From: Erpobdella octoculata
Lineage: Eukaryota; Annelida; Clitellata; Hirudinida; Erpobdellidae
DNA length: 64,000 nt
Direction: 5' to 3'
Assembly: GCA_963978895.1 (NCBI GenBank)
Contig: OZ022247.1
Span: 22,837,871-22,901,870 of the forward strand
Positions 1 to 10,500 of this stretch are shown in pieces (the stretch's first letter is position 1; every line of letters begins with the position of its first letter). Both the position numbers and the translations under genes were made by a program. Under the pieces are notes generated by a model. It was not told the origin of the DNA, did no database searches, and saw only the letters and a program-made list of their open reading frames with translations.

Positions 1-3
1 TAC

Positions 4-381
4 CTTTGGCGCGACTCTTCCAAAACGGCCAGACAGGAGCGGCTCGCTGCTGACTTGAACGACGCACGTCCACTCGCCAGCCGCTCGATAGCCACCACGG
101 CAGCTCGGCTCAGTCGCGGTGTGATTTTCGCTAGTCGCTGAGCCGTTATCGTCGCGGCTACAGACGTGCTCGCTTATCAAGGCAGCCAGGTCGCCGAGTC
201 GAATCGCCACGCTGCCGCCTCTAGCGACTTTGAGTCGAATAGTCGGAAGATCTTTGAAGGAGTTTTCGAAGTGTCGCTGTACGTCGTCCGGCTGACGACC
301 GCTAGCGCTAGCGACAGTCGCTCTCGAAGCCGCCAGATAGCAGAACAACAACACATAACGACAGAGCAACATCAACTCCAT
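4..381 (-). CDS. First coding exon of an unrecognised secreted or cell-surface protein (partial)
   Basis: An ATG at 381 in a good context (GCCATGG) opens 126 codons without a stop, ending in AAG followed by GTA at positions 3-1, which looks like a 5' splice site; the rest lies off the left edge. The first ~26 residues look like a signal peptide: MELMLLCRYVLLFCYLAAS, then small residues (TVASA) suited to cleavage. The mature part has Cys 74, 94 and 106 and two N-glycosylation sequons (NGS near 79, NHT near 87), as expected for an extracellular domain. The exon is GC-rich in an AT-rich setting and has a TATA box upstream. I do not recognise the family; an Ig-like fold is possible (C...W.C pattern) but unproven. 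Confidence 0.65.
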
Positions 382-552
382 GGCAACGCTCTAGCGTGAG
401 TCATGGCTACAAACTTGTTAATAAGTTATTAATATTGAAAAAATTTTTATTTAAAATATGCGTCGTATATATGAATATGATATCTTTGGTCTTCAGTCTT
501 TTAACGGATGCAGCAGAAGTTTTGCGACGAGTTGATGAACAATGGAGAGCGG

Positions 553-563
553 TTTTATATATA
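553..563 (-). promoter_or_regulatory. TATA box of the left-edge secreted-protein gene
   Basis: The minus strand reads TATATATAAAA here, 172 bases upstream of the ATG at 381. Initiation about 30 bases downstream would start transcription near 520 and give a 5' UTR of about 140 nt. The position fits; there is no transcript evidence. Confidence 0.5.
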
Positions 564-1138
564 GCAGATGGAATGGCGCGGAAATAAACAACGAGAGTTG
601 CTTGCATTCAAAAGTTTCATTCCATATGCTCGCCTATTTCTCAATCAGTCTCTGTCAGTCTCTGTGTGCCTTTGAAAACATGTAGGTGTTTATTGCTGGG
701 GTATTTTTCTTTCATTTAAAAGTTAAACATGTAAGTTTTATCAATTTTAAAACTATATTAGTTTGTTTGATTGATTGATTGATGTGTACGTATAATAAAC
801 AATAATAATTATAATGATTGATTGATTTGGCAAATATTTAGTCAATTTTATACGGGCCGTCGAAAAAATGCTTTTATTTTTCTTCGGTGAATTGAATATA
901 TCAATATATATAGTACGTTATTTTTTCGATAATGGAAATGCACCTTCCTCTCTCTCTCTCTCTCTCTCTCTCCATATCTCTTCTTTTTTGTCTCTCCAGA
1001 CCACCCCACGTTCGGCGTGACTTTTAAGACATTATATTATTTAAATATGATTTACAAGTTATCATTACTATTTCCATTATCGCTTACACACGTCAAATAT
1101 CAGCACCTCTTACTAATTTCCATCACCGCTGCCAGTAC

Positions 1139-1390
1139 CATCTTCCCCCCATGCCCCCACCAATACCATCTTCCCCCCATGCCCTCACCAATACCATCTT
1201 CTCACCCATACCCTCACCAGTACCATCCTCTCCCCCCATACTCTCACCAGTACCATCTTCTCCCCCATGCCCTCACCAGTACCATCTTCTCCCCCATGCC
1301 CTCACCAGTACCATCTTCTCCCTCTATGCCCCCACCAGTACCACCCTCCCCTATACTATCACCAGTACCATCTTCCCCATACCCTCACCT
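1139..1390. repeat. 29-bp minisatellite
   Basis: About eight imperfect copies of a C-rich 29-bp unit (CATGCCCTCACCAGTACCAT plus TTCTCCCCC). The unit length is not a multiple of 3, and the Pro/Ser-rich frames that run through it shift between copies, so it is not coding. Confidence 0.85.
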
Positions 1391-2362
1391 TCCATGCGCA
1401 GTCATCACCGCCACCTCCCATGGTACAACGGCCAATCAGTCGGTAAACACAGGAAGCATTGTGGCCCTTTAATTGGACATAAGTTTCCACCATTGTCCTG
1501 CTTTAACAGTCCAATCTGGTAACGAATGTACCTCACAAAGACATGCCCACATGCTACCCACCATACGTCAAACCACCCCCCCACCCCTCTTTCTCTATTC
1601 CCCCATCTCTTCGAGAACATTAAGAACCATTAATTCGTTTGTTTGTTTGTTTGTTGTGTCCTGCACATGTCTTACTCTTGTTAGTCAGAATGTCTGCCTG
1701 CTTGCATGCATGGTTGAAACTTGCTTTCTTTCCTTAAATATATTACTTTGTTTTATTACTGTTTGCTTCTTTTTAGTCTTCGTGCTTACTGGATCGAACT
1801 CCCCCCATTTAATATCTCTCTCTCTCTCTCTCGCTCTCTCTCTCTCTTCCTAACTATCCTTTTTCCCTATCCTTCTCCTATTCTCTTTTTGTTTGAGCAC
1901 AAGGGACTCAAATTGTTTGAAAGCATCTCCTAAACTGGCAACCAACTCGACATACGCAAGCGCATATTTAAGAGCTGCAATACAAAGAACAGACAGAACA
2001 GCAGCACCAGGCAGCAATCGACGGCATAGAATTGACACTTTTTATATCAATAGAATAGAAGAGATGAAGTATATAAGTAAGTTGGGAACATTGGATTGAT
2101 TGCGAACATTGTTCACTGAATGTTGTGAATGAACCAAGACGAACGTTGAACGTGTTACAGTGGTGTGAGGAGGAACTTTTCTCGAACAATGAATGAATGA
2201 ATGAAAGATAGATGGATGGCGAAGCAAATTAGAAGACAAAAATTCAGATGGAAACTTTCCTGTCTCTGCCGTAGTGGGGAGATAGAGAGATAGTAAAATA
2301 GAATGAAAGAAAGATAGAATAAAAGTGAGGACACGTGACCTATCGTGCGCGCTTCTGTGTGT

Positions 2363-2480
2363 CATATATGTCTGTGTGTATATCTATTTATGTCTGTGTG
2401 TATATCTATTTATGTCTGTGTGTATATCTATTTATGTCTGTGTGTATATCTATGTCTGTGTGTATATCTATGTGTAAGAT
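2363..2480. repeat. 24-bp TG-rich tandem repeat
   Basis: Four to five copies of TGTCTGTGTGTATATCTATT plus TATG, the last ones shortened. It is intergenic between the left-edge gene and the 3' end of the spectraplakin. Confidence 0.8.
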
Positions 2481-2857
2481 GTATAGAAGAGTATTCTTGT
2501 ATGTTTGCATGTATGTAACAGTATGCATATGATGATGATGAAGAAGAAGAAACTAAGCACTTTTAAAATGCAAACGCTAACAAACAAAACAAACGATGAA
2601 ACATGTATAAACGGAAACAAAACGCAAACTCTTAAACATATGATAAAAATTTCTATAAAGTAAAATTATATAGTATATATATATATATATGTAGATGTAT
2701 TTATGTGTGTGTGTGTGTGTGTGTGCGTAATAAGGGCATGACAGAACTTATAGAAATTCCCATGACCGCTGGCAGGCTGAAAATTGCATCACCTCCGATT
2801 GGGCCAGACCCGAATGTGCCCGACCAATTGAAATGAAGTTCGTAGAAATAAAACAAA

Positions 2858-2863
2858 TTTATT
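2858..2863 (-). terminator. Candidate poly(A) signal of the spectraplakin
   Basis: The minus strand reads AATAAA here, about 565 nt after the stop codon at 3428-3430. It is one plausible signal; a 3' UTR of this length is ordinary, but other variants nearby cannot be excluded. Confidence 0.3.
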
Positions 2864-3427
2864 GTCAACGACATCGTCGAAAACCTGCCGTAGCAAATAA
2901 AATTAAAAACAAAACGTCACAAATTGAAAAAAATGAAAAAAAAAATCACAAAAATATTCAAATAAATAAAAATTCCCAAACATTTTTCTCTAAAAATAAA
3001 ATAATTCATATTTCTTCCACCAATAATAACAGTTTTTTAATTTAATTAATTACATTTTTAAATAATTATTTATCTTAAAAAAACAACAACAAAGAAACAG
3101 CCAATCAAATGTTGCTTCAAAGAGTTTTAATGCTTTTCTATGTTTATCAATAGTTTGTGCGATTGGGCAGAAAAGCTAAGCCTATCGTCATACGTCGTAC
3201 GTATACTGCAAGATGTCTACAGGTAAGGAGTTGCAGAAGTGATATCATTGGATGATGATAACACGACAAGTGTGTATATTGGTGTCTATATATATATAAC
3301 AAAGAGTGAAAGAAGGAAATGAAGATGAAAAACATGGCGGAAGATCGTCATCATCATCATCATCATCATGATTTGGCTAAGAGTTTGTCAACAACATCAA
3401 CATGTAATCGTGTCCACGACCACCACG

Positions 3428-4546
3428 CTACTTGGAATCTTGGGTAGAATCGGAAGGTTTCTTCACCAGCTCCTGAAAGGAGCTGGTCTTGAATTGAGAT
3501 GTCTCGCTCTGGGCAAGATCTCGCGTCGAGGAGGAAACCTTGAGGTCTCGCGAGGAGGACGAGCCGAGAGCTTCGAGATCGCTGACCGTCTCGTTGGATA
3601 ACGAAGGAGTCGTGGGAAGAGTCCGACTGATCCTGGAACTCGGTCTGCTCCAATCCAGCGAAGAAGAAGAAAAGAGTTTCCCCTTGTTCTTTAACATCAA
3701 CTCCTCTTCGTACTCTTCATCGTCATCGTTCTCATCTCGCTGGCAAGCAAACGGGTCATCTCCTTGGCAACCATTTGCAGCTTCCGTCTTGTTGTTATTG
3801 CTGTTGTTTCTGTTGGTGCAGCTGCCACCGCCGCCTCCGTCGGAGGTAAGTTTCGGTCGAGATTTTTCCGAGCGCCTGGAATTTGACGCAAAAGCCGCCC
3901 TGATGGCAGGCGAGGCCATGACCTCCGTCTTGTACTTGGGATGGTGGGGTTTCTTGAACGGCGTTGAGTCGTCCGAGACTCGACGCTTCGCCAGCAGTGA
4001 AACCGGCGTCTGGCTTCTTTTCGTCTTGATGCTCTTTTGACCCGTCGGAAGAAGTCGCGACCCCGGAGTTTTGTGACTCGCGGATGTCGTCTCGTCGGCT
4101 CCGTCTAAAGAGAGATCGGACTTGCTGCCCACTCTGCTGTTGGTTGCACTGCTGCCTGAATAGTCAATTACTTAAAAGGTTAATAATTTACTTGATAAAT
4201 AAGCTGCATATTATTAATTACTTGATTAATAAGCTGTATATTATTAATTACTTGATTAATAAGCTGTATATTATTAATTGCTTGATTGATACAACAGATG
4301 GCAAAAATGGAATGAAAGAAAAAACTAAGATTGCTCTGCCGACTATATTTCATGTGTGAAGATGATTTTTGCAATATTACCTGGCGATAATAAGTTACAC
4401 AGGACACGGAACTCACTTGGACTGCGAGGTAAGTCTTTCGACTTGCGTCTCCTCTGCAGCAGCAGGTTCGGGCATTGACTCGACTTGCACGGGTCGGGGA
4501 GGGGAGAATACCGGGATGATGCTTTCTGCGGGATTTTCGAAGAGTG
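3428..4546 (-). CDS. Spectraplakin exons 76-77: C-terminal tail with EB1-binding SxIP motif
   Basis: Exons 4417-4546 and 3428-4155. Phase analysis selects the frame [16 protein letters not shown] for exon 76; it contains SKIP in a Ser/Lys/Arg-rich context, the SxIP signal that recruits spectraplakins to microtubule plus ends (MACF1 has SKIP near its own C-terminus). Exon 77 starts [16 protein letters not shown] and is basic/Ser-rich, then has an acidic patch ([13 protein letters not shown]) and a Ser-rich end ([15 protein letters not shown]). The acceptor of exon 77 is a run of AGs (TTCAGGCAGCAG); the first AG fits the frame. Confidence 0.88.
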
Positions 4547-7500
4547 CTGAAATGCAATTAATATTGCAACAAAATATTGCAAATAGCAATAACATTTTTT
4601 TTTAATTGTTTCTAATGAAGAAAAAAATATTAAGAAACGATTATGTATATCTAGGCTGTATAAGCCATCACTAGGACAAGGAATGGTACAGAGGAAAGGG
4701 AGAGAGAGAAGAGAGAGAAAGGAGGAAGAGAAGAAGGGGAGAGAAGTAGATATAGAGAGATATAAAAAGAGAAAAATAAATATACAAATAGAGAGAGATA
4801 GAGATAAAGAAGAGAAAGAGCTGAGAGAAGAGGGGCAGAGAAAAAGGGAGAGAGAAGAAGGGAGAGAGAAGAAGGGCAGAGAAGAGGGGAGAGACACGAG
4901 GGGGAGACAAGAAAGGGAGAGAAGAGTGGAGAGACAAGAAGTGAGAGAAAAGAGGGGGAGAAAAGAGGGAGAAACAAAAAAAGGAGAAAAGATGGGGAGA
5001 GAAGAGTGGAGAGACAAGAGGGGGAGAGACAAGAGGGGGATAGACAAGAGGGGGAGAGACAAGAGGGGAGAGACAAGAGGGGAGAGAAGGGGGGAGAGAC
5101 AAGAAAGGGAGAGAAGACGGGGAGAGAAGAGGGGAGAGACAAAAGAAGGGGACAATAGGGGAGAGAGGCAAAGAGGGGGAGAAACAAGAGGGGAGAGACA
5201 AGAGGGGAGAGACAATAGGGGAGAGACAAGAGGGGAGAGACAAGAGGGGAGAGACAAGAGGGGAGAGACAACAGGGGAGAGACAACAGGGGAGAGACAAG
5301 GAGGAGAGACAAGAGGGGAGAGACAAGAGGGGATAGAAAAGGGGGGAGAGAAGAGCAGATAGACAAAGGGGAGAGAAAAGAGAAGGAGAGAGACGAGAGA
5401 GAGAGATAAGGGGGGAAGGGAAAGGGAGGGATGATTTTTTCCATTATCACTTGTCTACCCTATCCCATCTCTCTCCATTTTTTTTACCCCTACCCATACC
5501 CACTCTTCTCTCCTCTCTCCCCTGCTCCCCTCTTGTCTCTCGTCTCTCCCCTTTCCTCTTGTCTCTCCTCTCTCCCCTCCTCTCTTGTCTCTCCCTTGTC
5601 TCTCCACTCTTCTCTCCCCCTTTTCTCTCCTCCTCTTGCCTCTCTCCCCTATTGTCCCCTTCTTTTGTCTCTCCCCGTCTTCTCTCCCTTTCTTGTCTCT
5701 CCCCCTTCTCTCCCCTCTTGTCTCTCCCCCTCTTGCCTATCTCCCCTATTGTCCCCTTCTTTTGTCTCTCCTCTCTTGTCTCTCCCCTTGTCTCTCCCCT
5801 CTCGTGAGTCTCGTGTCTCCCCCTTGTCTCTACCCTCTTCCTTTTGTCTCTCGTCTCTCCCCTCTCCTCTTGTCTCTCCTCCCTTGTCTCTCCCCTCTCT
5901 TGTCTCCCCCTTTTCTCTTTCCTCTTGTCTCTCCTCTTGTCTTTCTCCCATCTTCTTTCCCTTTCTTGTCTCCTCCTCTTCTCTCCCCCTCGTCTCTTCC
6001 CCTCTTCTTCTCTCCACCTTCCCCTTTTCTATTTCCCCTCTCTCCTCTCTTTTTTCTGTCTTCTCCTTTCTCTCCCTCTTCTCTCTGTCCTTCCTCTCTT
6101 TCTCTCCCTCCCCTCTCTCCTTTCCTTTCTCTTTTTCCTTCCCAACTCCATTCTCTTTTTCCTATCTATCTCTTCCCATTCTCTCCCTCCTATTTCTCCT
6201 CCTTATTTTTCTCCTTCCTCTCCCTTTTCCCCTTTATTCTCTCTGTCTCACTCAGATCCATACGAGCCTATTTAAAACGCTTTTTAATAAAATCCATAGG
6301 CTTACCCTGCTTGGAGTGGCAGCAGTTGGAGGAGGAGTGGTTCTATGTGGGATTTGCTGAGAGACATCGCCCAAGCTCCTACTCGGCATCTTAGCCTTGA
6401 AGTTGGCATAAGCCTGACTGCCTCCGATTGGAATGAGGTACGGTTCACGGAGGTCTATGTTTGTACGTCCTTTGGCTGATCGGTTAATTAAAGAACGATT
6501 ATCAAAAAGAACTTTGAATTTTAAATAAATGTTCAAAAGTAATGAATTTCGAGTATTTCTTTTAATTTCAACTCAGTCGCTTAGCAAATTGAAAACAAAA
6601 CAAAAAAACGTAGCAGCAGCAGCAGCAGTGCAGATTTGAGAGCTTCTATATAGTTTAGTTAGTAAAATTAAATGATAACTATGAAACATTAACTTCTATT
6701 TAAGTTTAAAAATGTAAAACTTAATAAAAGAAGAAACATTTAAAGTATAAAAACGTTAAAAAAGGAAAACATCTTGGAAACAAGAAAAACCAACAAACGA
6801 AGCGAGTTAGTAACTTAAATAAATGTTTATAAAATAATAATACTTCTAACAAAGATATGATAAAAGGAGTGAAATAAAAATGAATTACCGAAGAGAACTT
6901 AAAACAAAATAAGTCATCCAACAGTAAATAAATAAATAAATAAAATAAATAAATGTATAAATGAATAAATAAATAAATAAATAAATGAATAAATAAATAA
7001 ATAAACAAATTAAGAATTAAAAATAAACAAAACATCCATTTGAAAAGAAATAAACGTAAACAAACCACGAATAAGGAACGCGCTGCAGACTCAAAGAACA
7101 ACTCATTCCGTAATTTATTAATTATTCAATGTTAAACCTACACAGACTGGAATAAAACAGCCTCCTCTGAGTAGCAAGCGACCTTGGTGGCCAGAGAGAT
7201 ACTGATAGGGATGGAAGGAAAAGAGAGGGATGGTGATGATTATGATGACAAGATAAAGGTGAATCGGAATAGCAGTGATATTGATTTGAATTATAGTGAT
7301 TAATGATGCAACTCTTGGGGCGGTCAAAAGCCATTATTGGACCGGATGGCCAGTTAATGCGTAATAATATGAATCATATAATAACGACCACAAGGTGACC
7401 AATGTAAGCGAAATAACACCGACCCGTCACCATTTCTTCCGGCAAATAAAAAATTCCCAACAAAAAAGCAACCGGTTCACCCGTTAAATAATACGACCAG

Positions 7501-10500
7501 ACACCAACGAGAAGCACAACAACACAGGCATCCATCGCCAATGGCAACTAACAATCTAGATCATCATCATCATCATCAATGAAAACATTATTATCTCCGT
7601 CATCCTCCATGAGTTGCGAGATGTAACGATGCGGCGCTGTTCCATCGGAAGTTAATTAATTATTCATTCATTATAATATTATAATGACTTCAACAACGAG
7701 GTAACTTTTATTGGAGGTTAAGTAATAATTCATTCATTATGGGATTGTAATATTATAATCACTGTTTAAAACCAAGCTAATTTTGTTATCAAAATTTAAT
7801 AAAACTTATTGAGTCTCTATACTTTGTCACTGAAATCCTACAAAATCAGACTTTCGTCATCAACATCATCATCATCCTCATCATCATCATCACCATCGCA
7901 AAAAGAAACAACTAACCTCTGCATGGATCATTCTTCACCAGGAATTCATCCAACGCCACCCATCCTCCCCCAACTCTCACCATCACGGTACTCCTCAAGA
8001 TGCGCACCAGACGTAACTTCTGCGACTCTCCGAACTGGAAAACAATCAACAGCGAGTTTGCACTGATTACGTTAATTTATTAATTTCAATTAAATTCATT
8101 TCCACACACAAAAAGAATTTTGAAAAAAGTTTCCACATGAACCACTAACTTTTGAGATCATCATAATCATCACACCACTATTACCCTAGTAATAAAAACT
8201 ACAACCATAACCAGCGCAATCATCGGCACCAATAATACGCACTCGATATCTGTCGTTGCCAACTTTGTCGACACTGAACTGCTTGGAGCAGCTGCACTTC
8301 TTGGCCTGCTTGTCCACCTCGTCCCTGATCTTCTGGCCGAGACCTCCCCCGTCGAATCTACCCCTCTGGAATAAACAAGCAAGCAAATGAAATTAAATGA
8401 ATGAATAAATGAATTAAATAATTAATTAAGAGAGAATGACAAGAAAGATGGATGAATGGATAGATAAATAAATAAATTGTGGAATTCCCAGCATTAAAAT
8501 TTGAAGGAAAAAAAACACAAATTAAAAAACTAAATAATTATTTTAATGAAACCCTGTACATCCCTACATACCTTGTCAGGCCACCTTAGAGCAGCGACAA
8601 ACTCCCTGTAGTCAATGTAACCGTCTTGATTGAAGTCAAACTTGTCTGCCACTGCTTCCATCTCCAAGGGGGTCGTCCTGAAACCTGCTTAATACGAGTT
8701 TAATAAAGAGAGAAGATTAACCTATGAATTAAATGGAGAGAAACGTGAAAAACATAAGAAGATAGAGTGAATGAAAGAAAAGTAAAACGAGAAAGAATGT
8801 CACATAAAATAAGTTAGAGATAACGAGAGCATAAGTAAGAGAGTCAGAGAGAAAAAACATTTGTTGTCACCTGATTTAAGTATTCCTTCTATGAATTCTC
8901 TCCTGGTGACTTTTCCATCTCTGTCCTTGTCCTGCCTGTAGAAGAAGTCCATGGTTCGTGTCTTGTTCTGCCTCATCCAGTTCATGTACTGAAGTCGCCA
9001 CATGTCAAAGTCAAAGTTCTTCAGCCGATCCTCCTGTCGAAGGAAGGGGATTAATTTTCACAAAACATAAAATTACCGGTTTTTAATAATATTGACTTAT
9101 TATATATAAAAAAGTTATAAACTCATATTCTCACTCACTTCCTCTAATCTCTCAATCATCTCCTGAATCTTTTTCTGCCTTTCCATGGAGGTCAGCCACA
9201 CCTGTCTCCATCTATTGAACAGGGCAGCCGCCCGAGGATCCTTGAAGGTCGGCTCCGCAGGGGGTGGTGGAGGTGGGGCTGCTTTCCTCCTGAGCAAAAA
9301 AAAAACAAGAAGGTGAGAACTAAGAATGAAAGTTTGAAGTTGATTAATTAAAATAAAAATTAATATTTGATCTACCCAGCCATTCACCATGCCTAGTCTC
9401 ATAATATATAGAAATTGCCTAATTAAATATTAATTTATTCACGACTAATATTCATCCAATCACCTTTTCAGAGCTGAAGACCTCCACGAGAGACCCGTCA
9501 ACGGCTTCTGATTGGTGTCCCAGGCCTGCCTCCTCACGGCAGATGCAAACTTTTCTATTTCCGGCTGCCTGCCGAGTAGGTCCGACTCGAATATCTGCGG
9601 AGATGAATTGATCGGACGAGGTGAATTGATCGGACGAGATGAATTGATCAGACGGGATTGAATTGATCGGACGAGATGAATTGATCGGACAAGATGAATT
9701 GATCGAACGAGATTGAAAGCGTTTTCATAAAATATGTTTATACAAAAGTATAATTGAATAAAAAATGTAGAATAAAATGTACATTAATATTAAATAAAAT
9801 AGTTATATTATTTAGAAAAAAATTATTCAACACGACTGGCCTACGGAAGAGTAGTTATTTTACAAAAAAATTTAAATAAAACAATAGAAAAACGAACAGC
9901 ATGATCCTGCTTGAGTTGCTCCAGGATCGGAATGTTTTCGGGTAGCGGCAGCGTTTCCTTTTCCTTCAATTGGTTTTCCATGCCACCCATCCACTCGTTC
10001 AACTCCTCCATAACCAGACCGTTAGTCCTTGACCTTTCCACCCCCTCCTTGAACCTACGACCCCGCCAGTCACTGGCAGAGGTCACGTCGTCGAGGCGCG
10101 ATCGAATCGTGTTGAGCCAATTGCGAAGGGTGGGAATGGCGTCGTGATGAGCCAGGTGGAGCAGGTGAGTACCAAGAGCAAGGCAGTCCTCCCCGTGACC
10201 TTTCCATGTCTCAAGGTCACGCTCAAATTTCTGTTAGTTGAAAAGATAAACAAGGAGAAGTGAGAAATGTAAGAAAAAACTGCAAACTCGACCGATGACA
10301 TTAAAATCATCATTTTAATAATATTTCAACAATTTAAAACTTTATTGAAGATATATAAAAAAAGTTATTTTATCGGCATATCATACAGATAAACAACAAC
10401 TATACTACACTGGAATCTGAGAAGATATGAATCCTCATTTCTCTCTTAAAATCTCTAACCATCAAATCATGATTTTTAATAATTAATTAATCGATAAAAA

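Larger units (their letters stand above)
382..3427. other. Intergenic: promoter/5' UTR of the left gene and 3' flank of the spectraplakin
   Basis: No supported gene. It holds (CT)n tracts at 949-973 and 1817-1850, the two minisatellites listed separately, (TA)n then (TG)n at 2670-2726, and (CAT)n at 3348-3369. The region is AT-rich with many stops in all frames. The two minus-strand genes lie head to tail across it. Confidence 0.6.

Noticed and set aside
1017..1522. Pro/Ser-rich repeat proteins
   Set aside because: Overlapping frames through a 29-bp minisatellite that is not a multiple of 3.
4343..6394. Long Ser/Leu/Pro-rich and Arg/Glu/Gly-rich reading frames on both strands (up to ~327 codons)
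   Set aside because: They are translations of the purine/pyrimidine tract, open in several frames at once, and lie inside an intron of the spectraplakin.
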